DNA of 64,000 bases from contig NZ_FNOK01000021.1 of NCBI RefSeq assembly GCF_900106995.1, forward strand, positions 1 through 64,000, read 5' to 3'. Source of the DNA: Saccharopolyspora shandongensis. GTDB taxonomy: Bacteria > Actinomycetota > Actinomycetes > Mycobacteriales > Pseudonocardiaceae. Positions 42,003-50,843 of this stretch are shown here, piece by piece (position 1 is the stretch's first letter; every line of letters starts with the position of its first letter). Below the pieces are notes generated by a model. The model made no database searches, was not told the origin of the DNA, and saw nothing but the letters and a program-made list of their open reading frames with translations. A program made the translations under genes and the position numbers.

Positions 42003-42152
42003 CCGAACTTCGGCGGTGGTGCTGGACCGCACGCCGACCGGTCCACCGCCGACGAGTCGGGCGTAGCCGTTGGCAAGTTGTTCCGCGGCGCGTTCGAGGC
42101 GTCGTAGTAAGAGGTGGAGGCCACGAACGCCTGCGTCTGTCCACCCGTACAA

Positions 42153-42178
42153 GTTCCGGTGGCAGCTGCCGCCGGAAC
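42153..42178. terminator. 26-base near-perfect palindrome between convergent genes
   Basis: GTTCCGGTGGCAG at 42153-42165 and its near-complement CTGCCGCCGGAAC at 42166-42178 form an inverted repeat with one G-T mismatch pair. It lies between the flippase (ending 42002) and the minus-strand methyltransferase (ending 42290), so it may end transcription from both sides. Confidence 0.4.
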
Positions 42179-42289
42179 CTGGTTGCGCTAAAAGGGCCCG
42201 TGTGCCGGTGGCGCGAGCCGCGCCAACCGCTGATCGTTCCAGCACGTGGACGAGTGTCGATCGATCAATCCAGGCACAGCGGGCTTGGC

Positions 42290-43108
42290 TCAGGGCTTGC
42301 GGGCGATGGCGCCGTACATGGCGATGTCGGCCTCCGGGACGGCGAGGTCGACGTCGGAGTCCGGGCGCCACTTGTGCATCTGGACGATCCCGGGCTCGAC
42401 CAGTTCGAGGCCGTCGAAGAATCGGGCGGCCTGGGCCTGGGAGCGCCAGCGCAGGGTCTCGCCGTGCTCGTGGTAGGTCCGGCGGACCTCCGCCAGCATC
42501 TCCGGGGCGAAGTCGTCGGTGGCGATCGTGGCGGCCACGTAGCTGCCGGAGGGCAGCACGTCGATGATCCGCCGCACGACGTCCAGTGCCTCGTCGTCGT
42601 CTTCGATGAAGTGCACGACCGCGATGAGCATCAGCCCGATCGGCCGGCTGGGGTCCAAGGTCTCGCGGAACTCCGGGGAGGCCAGGATCGTGTCCGGGTC
42701 GCGTAGGTCGGCGTCCACGTAAGCAGTGCAGCCCTGCTTGGTGCTGGACATCAGCGCGCGGGCGTGCACGAGCACGATGGGGTCGTTGTCGGTGTAGACG
42801 ACGCGGGCCTCCGGCCGCACCTCCTGCACGACCTCATGCAAGTTCGGTGAGGTGGGAATGCCGGTACCGATGTCCAGGAACTGGTCGATGCCGCACTCGG
42901 CGGCCAGGTAGCGGCCGGCGCGGTGCATGAATTCGCGGTTGGCGCGCATGTGCACTGGAAGCGCGGGCCAGACCTGCTTGGTGGCCTCCGCGGCAGCCCG
43001 GTCGACGGCGTAGTTGTCCTTGCCACCTAGGATGTAGTCGTAGATCCGCGCGCCGTGCGCCCGGTCGGTCCGCAGGTCGACGCTGGCGTGCCGAATCCCA
43101 TCGCTCAT
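42290..43108 (-). CDS. SAM-dependent methyltransferase (DUF574 / Methyltransf_19)
   Basis: A 272-residue member of the actinobacterial DUF574 group. It has RIYDYILGGKDNYAVDRAAA near the N-terminus, the SAM-binding FLDIGTGIPTSPNLHEV, and VVYTDNDPIVLVHARAL. The substrate is unknown; these genes are abundant in sporulating and mycelial actinomycetes and often sit beside small regulators. GGAGG precedes the ATG, which overlaps the stop of an upstream 61-codon frame by ATGA. Confidence 0.88.
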   Translation of the reverse strand: MSDGIRHASVDLRTDRAHGARIYDYILGGKDNYAVDRAAAEATKQVWPALPVHMRANREFMHRAGRYLAAECGIDQFLDIGTGIPTSPNLHEVVQEVRPEARVVYTDNDPIVLVHARALMSSTKQGCTAYVDADLRDPDTILASPEFRETLDPSRPIGLMLIAVVHFIEDDDEALDVVRRIIDVLPSGSYVAATIATDDFAPEMLAEVRRTYHEHGETLRWRSQAQAARFFDGLELVEPGIVQMHKWRPDSDVDLAVPEADIAMYGAIARKP

Positions 43109-43290
43109 TGTGTTCCTCCCGATCGCAGCACCTCTATGCTTTCAGCGATCAACATTTTCGTCCACGGATCCGATAGAGCGGTGTGCTTGCCCGAGTAGCA
43201 ACTGTACCGGCGCGACTTGCACTCGTCGCAGCCTGCGATCAGGCAATGCGAAGGACGCTCCTCCTCTTCCGCGGAGTGCCTACGAATCAA
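43105..43290 (-). CDS. small Cys-containing protein coupled to the methyltransferase
   Basis: A 61-residue frame from a TTG at 43290. It contains CLIAGCDECKSRRYSC, four cysteines within 16 residues that could bind zinc, and a C-terminal helix ending RSGGTQ. The ATGA overlap with the methyltransferase argues that it is translated. The start is uncertain because no strong ribosome site is visible. I do not recognise a family. Confidence 0.45.
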   Translation of the reverse strand: MIRRHSAEEEERPSHCLIAGCDECKSRRYSCYSGKHTALSDPWTKMLIAESIEVLRSGGTQ

Positions 43291-43468
43291 CGGCTCAGAA
43301 CACTAGCTGGACACGGGACTCTCGGCGTTCGACTGCGCCGCGGTCCGGTACAACCTCGGAACTTCCCCGACACCGCAGGAGGTCCACGGTGAACGAGGCC
43401 GACCTCGGCCGGGCAGCTCGGCGAAGTCGCTTCTCCCGGAGCAACATCGTGGACTCCTCTACTTCGGT

Positions 43469-44662
43469 TCATGTGGTGTTGAGGGCGACCGTGGGATGCA
43501 GTCGTGAGGCGCGGATGGCGGGGTAGAGACCGGCGATGACGCCGATGGCCAGTGTTGCCCCGATGCCGCCGCCCAGTGCCCATGCCGGGACGACCGCGGT
43601 CCATCCCTGTGCGGCGGCGAAGATGGCGGTTGCGATCGCTCCCAATGCCGCACCGGTCGCGCCGCCGAGCACGGACAGCAGCAGGGATTCGGTGAGGAAC
43701 TGCATCCGGATGTGGCCTTTGGTCGCGCCGAGGGCGCGGCGCAGGCCGATCTCCTGGCGGCGTTCCAGGACGGAGATGATCATCGTGTTGGCGATGCCGA
43801 CACCGCCGACGAGCAGTGCCACGGCGCCCAGTCCCAGCATGAGCGTGGTCAGTCCCTTGTCGGTGGCTGCGCGAGCGGCGAGTGCGTCGGAGGGCCGGCT
43901 GACGTTGACCGATTCCGGGGCGCCGGGGTTGACGGTGCGGGCGAGGACACCGCGGACGGCTTCCACTGATTCGTCCGAGGATCGTTCGAAGACGGTGGTG
44001 GGGTGCCCGTCGAAGCCGAGGTATCGCTCGGCGGCGGGGAACCCGGTCATGGCTACCCGGTCCAGCTGCGGCACGAGTTCAACCGGGGCGAGTACGCCGA
44101 TGACGACGAACCAGGTGTCGTTGAGGAGGATTCTCTCGCCGGGAACGGTCACCCCCAGGCGTTCGGCGGCGATGTGCCCGAGTACTGCTGCGGGCAGGTT
44201 CTCACTGGCCGGCGTGAACCAGGTTCCACTGTCGACCTGAGCGTTCAAGGCATCCAGCAGGTCCAAGCGAGCCGCTTGCACGGTCACGCCCGCGGGCATC
44301 TCCTTGGGGACCACGTCGCTGCGGCGTACCCGCGCATCGACTTCGGCGGTCGCGGTGGCCTTCTCGACAGGCCCGACCCGATTCACCATGGCGACCACGT
44401 TCTTGGGCAGTTTGACCGGATTGCCGTCCAAGTCCTTGCCTGCCTCGGCGGTGAGCAGGTTGGTGCCCAGCCGATCCAGTTGCGACATGAGATCCGCCCG
44501 GCTGGACGTGGACAGGCCGATGACGGCCACCATCGTCGCGATACCGATCGCGATGCCCAGGGCGGAAAGCACAACCCGGGTGCGCCGGGCTCGCAATCCG
44601 GTCGCGCCGGTCCGCAGGATGTCGGCAGGCGACATGCGTGCGGCGGTAAGCCTCCCGCTCAT
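43469..44662 (-). CDS. ABC transporter permease (MacB/FtsX family)
   Basis: A 397-residue permease with one N-terminal membrane helix (VVLSALGIAIGIATMVAVIG), a large extracytoplasmic domain to about residue 265, and three C-terminal helices. LLVGGVGIANTMIISVLERR and QEIGLRRALGATKGHI are the FtsX/MacB hallmarks. It works with the ATPase and adaptor encoded upstream, coupling ATP use to export or envelope work rather than to classic import. AGGAGG precedes the ATG, which overlaps the ATPase stop by ATGA. Confidence 0.88.
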   Translation of the reverse strand: MSGRLTAARMSPADILRTGATGLRARRTRVVLSALGIAIGIATMVAVIGLSTSSRADLMSQLDRLGTNLLTAEAGKDLDGNPVKLPKNVVAMVNRVGPVEKATATAEVDARVRRSDVVPKEMPAGVTVQAARLDLLDALNAQVDSGTWFTPASENLPAAVLGHIAAERLGVTVPGERILLNDTWFVVIGVLAPVELVPQLDRVAMTGFPAAERYLGFDGHPTTVFERSSDESVEAVRGVLARTVNPGAPESVNVSRPSDALAARAATDKGLTTLMLGLGAVALLVGGVGIANTMIISVLERRQEIGLRRALGATKGHIRMQFLTESLLLSVLGGATGAALGAIATAIFAAAQGWTAVVPAWALGGGIGATLAIGVIAGLYPAIRASRLHPTVALNTT

Positions 44663-45381
44663 CGGCTTACCTCCTGGCGCGCGACAACCCCGGTGCCCGT
44701 GCACGCATCGGAGACGATCTCACCGTCTCGGAACCGGATCTGTCGTGGCATCGCATCGGCGATGTCGTTGTCGTGGGTGATCACGGCGACGGTCGTGCCT
44801 GCCCGGTGAAGCTCGCGCAGCAGCTCCATGACCACCTCACCGGATGCGGTGTCCAGTGCGCCGGTGGGCTCGTCGGCCAACAGCAGGTCCGGGGAGCCGA
44901 CCAGGGCGCGGGCGATCGCCACCCGTTGCTTCTCCCCGCCGGAGAGCTGGTTCGGCTCGTGGCCGAGCCGGTGTCCCAGCCCTACCCGTTCCAGAGCGGT
45001 GCGGGCGCGGTCGCGACGCTGCCTGCGTGGGACGCCCGCGTAGAGCAGTCCGTCGGCCACGTTGGTCACCGCATCGCGTCCCGGGGCGAGGTGGAAATGC
45101 TGGAAGACGAACCCGATGTGCCGGGCGCGCAGCGCTGAGAGCTCGGTGTCGGACAACGCGCCCACGTCGTACCCCGCGACCTCGACCTGGCCACTCGACG
45201 CCCTGTCCAGAGTGCCGATCAGGTTGAGCAGCGTCGACTTACCGGATCCGGATGGACCGACTATCGCCACCAGTTCGCCTTGGCACACCCGCATGTTCAC
45301 GCTGCGAAGCGCATGCACGCCGCCGGGGTAGGTCTTGGTGGCTTCCCGCAGCTCGATGACGGCCGGTGCCGGTTTGTTCAC
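44659..45381 (-). CDS. ABC transporter ATP-binding protein (MacB/LolD type)
   Basis: A 240-residue ATPase. It has Walker [10 protein letters not shown], the Q-loop [17 protein letters not shown], signature LSGGEKQR, Walker [13 protein letters not shown], and the switch histidine VITHD. The [11 protein letters not shown] form is typical of LolD/MacB/FtsE. The frame remains open upstream, but the GTG at 45381 overlaps the adaptor stop (GTGA) and starts the conserved fold. Confidence 0.9.
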   Translation of the reverse strand: MNKPAPAVIELREATKTYPGGVHALRSVNMRVCQGELVAIVGPSGSGKSTLLNLIGTLDRASSGQVEVAGYDVGALSDTELSALRARHIGFVFQHFHLAPGRDAVTNVADGLLYAGVPRRQRRDRARTALERVGLGHRLGHEPNQLSGGEKQRVAIARALVGSPDLLLADEPTGALDTASGEVVMELLRELHRAGTTVAVITHDNDIADAMPRQIRFRDGEIVSDACTGTGVVARQEVSR

Positions 45382-46463
45382 GTCGTGGCCACCCCGACCT
45401 TCATACCTTCGGCCAAGCCTGGACCGGTCACCTCGATACGCCCGTCGGCGGTCATGCCGGGCTCGACCCGGACGACCCGAACCTGGTCGCCGGTCACGAC
45501 CTGAAGTCCGTACCCGCCTTCCCACAGCGCCACGATCGCCTCCACCGGGACCGTCAGCACGCCTTGGCGGCTTTCCTGGATGAACCGCACGCTCGCCGTG
45601 CCCTGGGCGCCTGCGTTCTGCACCGACTCGGCCAGGGTGATCTCCACCTTGAGGCCCGACTGCGTGGAACTGCCGCTTGTCCCGCCGCTGCCGGGATCAG
45701 AGGTGGCGTCGGGCTGGATGGTTTTGGAGACCTCGCCGTGGACGGTCGTGCCTTCCGGCAGGGTGACCTCGACCTTGGTCCCCGTTCTGGCCAGGTCCTG
45801 ATCGGACTGATCGAGGCCGGCCAGGATGATCGGTTGCGGCGATGCCACCGTGAGCACCGGCTTGTCCGGGCCGACCCGCTCGGCGAGCGGTGCGTCCGCG
45901 GACACCACCCGGACCGCCTCCGGCTGGAAGACGACATCGCCCTGGCCGACCACGCCGTTGGGATCGATGATGCCGAGGTCCTTCTGCCAGGACTTCACCG
46001 CGGCCTCGGTGGCGCCGTCGAACTCCTGGGTGGCCTTGAGCCCGCGGCCGTAGCCCAGAGCCCGCAGGTTCTGGTGGAGCTGCCGGACATCCGGCCCTTT
46101 GTCGCCGAGCTTCATGTCGCGGAAGACCGGCGTCGTGCCGTAGAGCAGCACGACCGGCCTGGCGTTCAAGCTGTAGAGCGCCTGACCGCGCTCCACCGTC
46201 TTGCCCGCGGTGGCGGCCGTGGTCACGGTGCCGTCCACCGCCGCCTTCACCGCGCGGCGCGAGGCGAAGTCCCAGTGACCGTCCACGGTCTTGCTCTCGA
46301 CCAGGTCGGTCCGGGTGATCTCGGTGGTGGAAGGGGGCAGCGCAGATGCTCTGTCCACATTGGCCCCCTGGTTCCCGCAACCGGCCAGCACCAGCGTGCT
46401 GCCCCCCACCGCCGCTGCTGCCATCGCAACGGCGGCGCTCCTGATTGCCGTGCGTCGATTCAC
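45378..46463 (-). CDS. efflux adaptor lipoprotein (HlyD-like with peptidoglycan-binding domain)
   Basis: A 361-residue exported lipoprotein (lipobox LVLAGC, Cys 29). A lipoyl-like hairpin segment (AVDGTVTTAATAGKTVERGQ) and a PG_binding_1 domain (KGPDVRQLHQNLRALGYGRG, then TEAAVKSWQKDLGI) are followed by a beta-barrel with VLTVPVEAIVALWEGGYGLQ. This is the common Gram-positive adaptor that docks to MacB-like permeases. It overlaps genes on both sides by GTGA, so the four minus-strand genes are one operon. Confidence 0.85.
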   Translation of the reverse strand: MNRRTAIRSAAVAMAAAAVGGSTLVLAGCGNQGANVDRASALPPSTTEITRTDLVESKTVDGHWDFASRRAVKAAVDGTVTTAATAGKTVERGQALYSLNARPVVLLYGTTPVFRDMKLGDKGPDVRQLHQNLRALGYGRGLKATQEFDGATEAAVKSWQKDLGIIDPNGVVGQGDVVFQPEAVRVVSADAPLAERVGPDKPVLTVASPQPIILAGLDQSDQDLARTGTKVEVTLPEGTTVHGEVSKTIQPDATSDPGSGGTSGSSTQSGLKVEITLAESVQNAGAQGTASVRFIQESRQGVLTVPVEAIVALWEGGYGLQVVTGDQVRVVRVEPGMTADGRIEVTGPGLAEGMKVGVATT

Positions 46464-47110
46464 TGCATGCCGTCCAGACCGTCGAGCAGCTTGTCCTTGC
46501 ACGCCTCGCGAGCCTGCTTGTAGGCGGGCGAGTCCTGATCGATCGACATGCCGGTGGGATTCGCGTCGCCACCGGGTATGACCTGGCCGCCCTGCATCGT
46601 GGGATTGGTGAAGGCGGACACGCCGTTGTTGCGCATGCACTTGGCGTGCTCCAACATCGACTCGTACTCCTGCTGGGCGTCCCGCTGGGGTTCAAGCGCA
46701 TCCGCCGCCTGCATCTCCGGCATGCAGGTCCTCATGGCTTCAGTGAGCTTCTCCTGGCCCTGCCGGGCGTTCGGCCCGGACTGCAGCCTTGCCTGGATGA
46801 TCTGGATCTTCGACCAGTCGGAATAGCCGCTCAGCTTGGGATCCGGCCAGTCCTCGATACCGCTCCTTCGCATGCACTGCACGTACTTGAGCTGCGCGTC
46901 GAAGAAGGCGCTCTTGCCGCCCTGCTGGCCAGCCGGGGCCGGCTGCCCCGCTGCCGGGGAAGCGGGCGGCGGGTCGCCGGCCGAGGCGATTCCGTCGCCG
47001 GGCTGGTCCTGCCCGCCGCATGCGGTCAGAAGCACGGCAAGGGCAGCGGTGATCAGGGTCGCGGCACGCAGGCCGGGGGGCTTGCGGCTCGCGCGGTCGA
47101 GTCGGGTCAT
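46460..47110 (-). CDS. lipoprotein with duplicated Cys-Met-Arg motif, unknown function
   Basis: 216 residues. A signal peptide with lipobox LLTAC (Cys 31) and a Pro/Ala/Gly-rich linker lead to two similar units. The first is YVQCMRRSGIEDWPDP with a later TCMPEM; the second is HAKCMRNNGVSAFTNP with a later EACKDK. Each pair of cysteines could form a disulfide outside the cell. It is first in the ABC-export operon and divergent from the response regulator, suggesting an accessory or sensing role. Start ATG 47110 follows GAGGGTG. Confidence 0.7.
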   Translation of the reverse strand: MTRLDRASRKPPGLRAATLITAALAVLLTACGGQDQPGDGIASAGDPPPASPAAGQPAPAGQQGGKSAFFDAQLKYVQCMRRSGIEDWPDPKLSGYSDWSKIQIIQARLQSGPNARQGQEKLTEAMRTCMPEMQAADALEPQRDAQQEYESMLEHAKCMRNNGVSAFTNPTMQGGQVIPGGDANPTGMSIDQDSPAYKQAREACKDKLLDGLDGMQ

Positions 47111-47132
47111 GGGATTCACCCTCGCGCCCCGA

Positions 47133-47161
47133 TGTGATGGCACCCCCATGGCAGTGTGATG
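47133..47161. promoter_or_regulatory. direct repeats in the divergent lipoprotein/response-regulator promoter
   Basis: TGTGATG occurs at 47133-47139 and again at 47155-47161, a 22-base period equal to two helical turns. OmpR-family regulators typically bind such direct repeats. The pair lies in the 85-base gap between the divergent export operon and the response regulator gene, so autoregulation and control of the operon are plausible. Confidence 0.4.
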
Positions 47162-47195
47162 AGCACGTAACAAAGATCGGAGGACGCAGGTCGTC

Positions 47196-47900
47196 GTGCC
47201 CATAATGGGCGTCATGCCGCACGTCCTGCTCATCGAAGACGACCACTCCGTGCGAAACGGCATCGAGCTAGTCCTGCGCCGGCACAACCACCACGTGCAC
47301 GCGGTCGGCACCGGTGAGGAAGGACTGGCCCTGCTGAGCTCACGGCCCGTCGGAAACCAGATCGAGATCGTGGTGCTCGACCTGATGCTGCCGGGTATGG
47401 ACGGCTTCGAGGTGTGCCGCCGCACCCGGGCCCTGGGTGCGACACCGATCATCATGCTCACCGCCCGCGGCGACGACCTCGACATCGTCAGCGGCCTCGA
47501 GGCGGGCGCCGACGACTACGTCGTGAAACCGATCACCGCCCGCGTGCTGGAGGCTCGCATCCGCGCCGTGCTCCGTCGCGTCGAACCGGCCCGCACCGAC
47601 ACCACCGAGCTCGACGGCCTGGTGATCGACCGGGCCGCGCTGACCGTCACCAAGCACGGCACGCCGATCGTGCTGCCGCCCACCGAACTGCGGCTGTTGC
47701 TGGAGCTCTCCGGTGCATCCGGCCGGGTCCTCAGTCGCGAACAGCTCCTCGAGTTGGTGTGGCAGCACGGCTTCCTGGGCGACTCCCGGCTGGTCGACGC
47801 CTGCGTCAGACGGCTGCGCACCAAGATCGAGGACATCCCCGCACAACCCCGCTACATCCAGACCCTGCGCGGGTTCGGCTACCGCTTCGGACGGCCATGA
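47196..47900 (+). CDS. OmpR-family response regulator
   Basis: 234 residues. The receiver domain has HVLLIEDDHS, the phospho-acceptor Asp 62 in VVLDLMLPGMDG, and the conserved Lys in DDYVVKP. The C-terminal winged helix contains VLSREQLLELVWQHGFLGDS and RLVDACVRRLRTKIED. It pairs with the kinase, whose ATG overlaps its stop. I keep the GTG at 47196, the start nearest GGAGG (47180); an ATG at 47214 is also possible. It probably controls the divergent ABC operon. Confidence 0.92.
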   Translation: MPIMGVMPHVLLIEDDHSVRNGIELVLRRHNHHVHAVGTGEEGLALLSSRPVGNQIEIVVLDLMLPGMDGFEVCRRTRALGATPIIMLTARGDDLDIVSGLEAGADDYVVKPITARVLEARIRAVLRRVEPARTDTTELDGLVIDRAALTVTKHGTPIVLPPTELRLLLELSGASGRVLSREQLLELVWQHGFLGDSRLVDACVRRLRTKIEDIPAQPRYIQTLRGFGYRFGRP

Positions 47901-49405
47901 GCCGGTTCGATTCCGGTCGAGGACTCCGCCCACGTGCACGCATCCGCTCCAGGCAGGCAGTCCAGGTGGCAAACCGGGCAATGCCGCTGCTCGGAAGCCT
48001 GCGCACCCGGCTGATAGCCGCTTTCGTACTGGTCGCAGCGCTGAGCGCGGTCACGGCCACCGCCCTGGCCTACCACGAGTCGCGGAACTTCATCGTGACC
48101 CGCACCCAAACCGCGCTCGAACAGGAATTCCGGCAGCGCGTCAGCGGCCTCGCGCGGGAATTCGACGTTCCCCCCAGCCGGCAGACGCTCAAGCGCTTCG
48201 CCGATGACGTGTCCCAGGCCGGTCTCCGCGATGCCGACGTCATCGTCGGCTACCAGGGCCTCACCGCATCGTCGCGTCCCGGGGCGGACGAATCGCGCAT
48301 CACGCCCACCATGCGAGCCGCTGTCCGGACGGGGGACCGACTCAACGTCCAACGCATCACGAAGGACGGGCGACCCTGGCTGGTGCTCGGCACTCCGGTC
48401 ACCTTCGAGGAATCCCACCGCCCGTCCGGACTCGAGGCCTACGCCATCGTGTCCCTCGAGGACGAGGAACGCGACGTCAGCGACCTGCTGCGCACGGTCC
48501 GCAACGGCACGATCCCCATCATCATCCTCGCCGCCGTCCTGGCTCTGCTTGCCGCACGCACCGTCCTGCGCCCGGTGCGGAACCTGGGCGACGCCACCCG
48601 CAGGCTCGCCGCCGGAGAACTCGGTGCCCGAGCCCAGCCGACCGGCCGCGACGAACTGGCCGACCTGGCGCACACCTTCAACGCCACCGCCCAAGCCCTG
48701 CAGACCAGCGTCACCGACCTACGCGAGCAGGAGGCCATGGCACGCAGGTTCGCCGCGGACGTCTCCCACGAGCTGCGCACGCCACTCACCGCGATGACCA
48801 TCGTGTCCACCGTGCTCGACGAAGAAGCCGACCAGCTCCCGCCGGACAGCGCGACGGCGATGCGCACCGTCAGCGCGGAAACCGCCAAGCTGGCACGACT
48901 CGTCGACGACCTCATCGAAATCTCCCGGTTCGACGCCAAAGCCATCCACCCCAACCGCAATGAGATCGACGTCGGCGACACCATCCGTGCCACCCTCACC
49001 GTCCGCGGCTGGCATGACGACGTCCACACCGACCTACCCGACGAGAGCGTCCGCGCCCTGCTCGACCGCCGTCGCCTGGACGTGATCGTGGCCAACCTGG
49101 TCGGCAACGCCCTGCGCCACGGTGCGCCCCCCGTCACCGTCACGCTGCGCGCATCCGACGCGGAGATCACCATCGAGGTCACCGACCACGGACCGGGGCT
49201 CGACCCGGAGGTCATCCGGCACGTGTTCGACCGCTTCTACAAAGCCGACACCGCACGCACCCGATCCGAAGGCAGCGGCCTGGGCATGGCCATCGCCCAG
49301 GAGAACGCCCGCCTCCACGGCGGAACGATCCACGCTGACAACCGTCTCGAAGGCGGCGCCGTGTTCACCCTGCGCCTGCCCCGCCACGTGGAAGGAACAC
49401 CGTGA
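47897..49405 (+). CDS. sensor histidine kinase
   Basis: A 502-residue kinase. Membrane helices lie at about 38-58 and 204-222, enclosing a 145-residue extracellular sensor. A HAMP linker follows (RPVRNLGDATRRLAAGELGA), then the H-box ADVSHELRTPLTAM with His 291. N and G boxes are NLVGNALRHG, DHGPGLDPEVI and SEGSGLGMAIAQE. It autophosphorylates on an envelope signal and phosphorylates the regulator upstream, with which it overlaps by ATGA. Confidence 0.92.
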   Translation: MSRFDSGRGLRPRARIRSRQAVQVANRAMPLLGSLRTRLIAAFVLVAALSAVTATALAYHESRNFIVTRTQTALEQEFRQRVSGLAREFDVPPSRQTLKRFADDVSQAGLRDADVIVGYQGLTASSRPGADESRITPTMRAAVRTGDRLNVQRITKDGRPWLVLGTPVTFEESHRPSGLEAYAIVSLEDEERDVSDLLRTVRNGTIPIIILAAVLALLAARTVLRPVRNLGDATRRLAAGELGARAQPTGRDELADLAHTFNATAQALQTSVTDLREQEAMARRFAADVSHELRTPLTAMTIVSTVLDEEADQLPPDSATAMRTVSAETAKLARLVDDLIEISRFDAKAIHPNRNEIDVGDTIRATLTVRGWHDDVHTDLPDESVRALLDRRRLDVIVANLVGNALRHGAPPVTVTLRASDAEITIEVTDHGPGLDPEVIRHVFDRFYKADTARTRSEGSGLGMAIAQENARLHGGTIHADNRLEGGAVFTLRLPRHVEGTP

Positions 49406-49899
49406 TCCGCAGTCGCGCAGTCCTGGTTGCCGTCGCCTCCCTCGTCGCAGCACTCGCCGGCTGTGGCGTCCAGCCCACCGACGTACTCGGTGCCGGCGAA
49501 CCGGCCACCGGCCTTCCCCAGGGCATGCGCGTGTACTTCGCCTCCGACTCCGGGCTGCGCGGCGTAGCGCGCCCAGGTGTGGAGATCAACGATCTCCAGG
49601 TGGCCATCAAACTGCTCCTTGGCGGCCCCAACGAGACCGAGCTGCACAGTGGGCTGTCGACCCTCTTGCGGGACGACCAGAAACTCCACGCGACCTCCGA
49701 CCGAGGCCAGGTCACCGTCGAACTGCCCGACACGCCAGTCGAAACCTCCCCGGGAATTTTCACCGGGCAAGTGGTCTGCACCCTGGCCCGTGCCGAATCC
49801 CTCCTGCACGGGACCCGTCCCGACGAAGTCCAGGTCACCCTCGTCGGCCCCAACCGCACGGTGGGGCCGTACCGATGCCCCCAGTTCCTCACCGGTTGA
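49402..49899 (+). CDS. lipoprotein linked to the two-component system
   Basis: 165 residues. The signal peptide has a lipobox ALAGC (Cys 21). The mature part includes QGMRVYFASDSGLRGVARPG and LLLGGPNETELHSGLSTLL, reminiscent of GerMN-type domains found in actinobacterial lipoproteins next to two-component systems (LpqB-like arrangement). The GTG start overlaps the kinase stop by GTGA, so it is co-expressed and may modulate the sensor. The fold assignment is tentative. Confidence 0.7.
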   Translation: MIRSRAVLVAVASLVAALAGCGVQPTDVLGAGEPATGLPQGMRVYFASDSGLRGVARPGVEINDLQVAIKLLLGGPNETELHSGLSTLLRDDQKLHATSDRGQVTVELPDTPVETSPGIFTGQVVCTLARAESLLHGTRPDEVQVTLVGPNRTVGPYRCPQFLTG

Positions 49900-50075
49900 A
49901 CCCACATGCCTCCCGACGGGACACCCTTCGGCAGGATGCGCAGTCCGGCCAAGCGCAGCACCAGGGCGCGGACGGAGTCATGCCGGAGGAGTTCGGCGGC
50001 TGATCTGCCGATCAGCGGCCATTTTGGACGAGCTCTCCGGTGGTCGTGTTGGAATGCGTCGTTGCACTGCCGGTT

Positions 50076-50843
50076 TCAGGCCGGGCTGCTCAGCGCCCGG
50101 GAGATCGCGCGAGCACTCGTACGCACTAGCGGGACCAGGGCGTGCGGTGACGTGCCGCCGTTGCGGACGACCAGGGACACCGCGGCGACCACCTGCTCGT
50201 GTCCGCCGTAGATGGGGGCACCGACCGACAATGTGTCGAGTGAAATTTGCCCGTCACTGATGGAGAATCCATTCGTCCGAACGTCGGCGAGCATCCGGCG
50301 CAACTCGGCGGGGTCGGTGACCGTGTGGCTGGTGTAGCGCTCGATCGACCCGTTGATGACCTCGTCCTGCACGTCTGCGGGGGCGTGCGCGAGCAGGACC
50401 AAGCCGACACCGGTCGCGGTGAGTGCGAACCGTCCGCCCACCCGGGTCAGCACGGGCACCGCGCCGGAGCCCGCGATCCGCTCGATGAAGATGACCTCGC
50501 TGCCCTCCCTGATGGCCAGCTGTACGTTCTCCCGCGAGATTTGTGAAAGATCTTCAAGAAAGGGCAGTGCGAGTTCGCGCAGGCCCTGACCACGCGGGGC
50601 GAGCGAGCCGAGCTCCCACAGCCGCAGCCCGATGCGGTACAGCCCGTCCTCGCCGCGTTCGACGGCACCCCACCCGCAGAGCTCGTGCATGAGCCGGTGC
50701 GCGGTGGCCACCGGCACCTCCGCCCGCCGAGCGATCTCGCTGAGGGACAGCTCAGGACGCTGCGCGCTGAACGCATCCAGCAGCCGCAGGGCACGGCCCA
50801 CGACCGGGCCGGTGGAGCCGGTGGGGCGACCTCGACGTGCCAT
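50076..50843 (-). CDS. IclR-family transcriptional regulator
   Basis: 255 residues. The N-terminal winged helix-turn-helix has RALRLLDAFSAQRPELSLSE then IARRAEVPVATAHRLMHEL. The C-terminal IclR effector domain runs from about residue 85 (LRELALPFLEDLSQISRENV) to the end. IclR proteins commonly govern aromatic-acid pathways. It is divergent from the aromatic-acid permease/Rieske/P450 genes, its most likely targets. GGAGG lies 9 bases before the ATG. The 176 bases between the preceding lipoprotein gene and its stop hold nothing I recognise. Confidence 0.9.
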   Translation of the reverse strand: MARRGRPTGSTGPVVGRALRLLDAFSAQRPELSLSEIARRAEVPVATAHRLMHELCGWGAVERGEDGLYRIGLRLWELGSLAPRGQGLRELALPFLEDLSQISRENVQLAIREGSEVIFIERIAGSGAVPVLTRVGGRFALTATGVGLVLLAHAPADVQDEVINGSIERYTSHTVTDPAELRRMLADVRTNGFSISDGQISLDTLSVGAPIYGGHEQVVAAVSLVVRNGGTSPHALVPLVRTSARAISRALSSPA

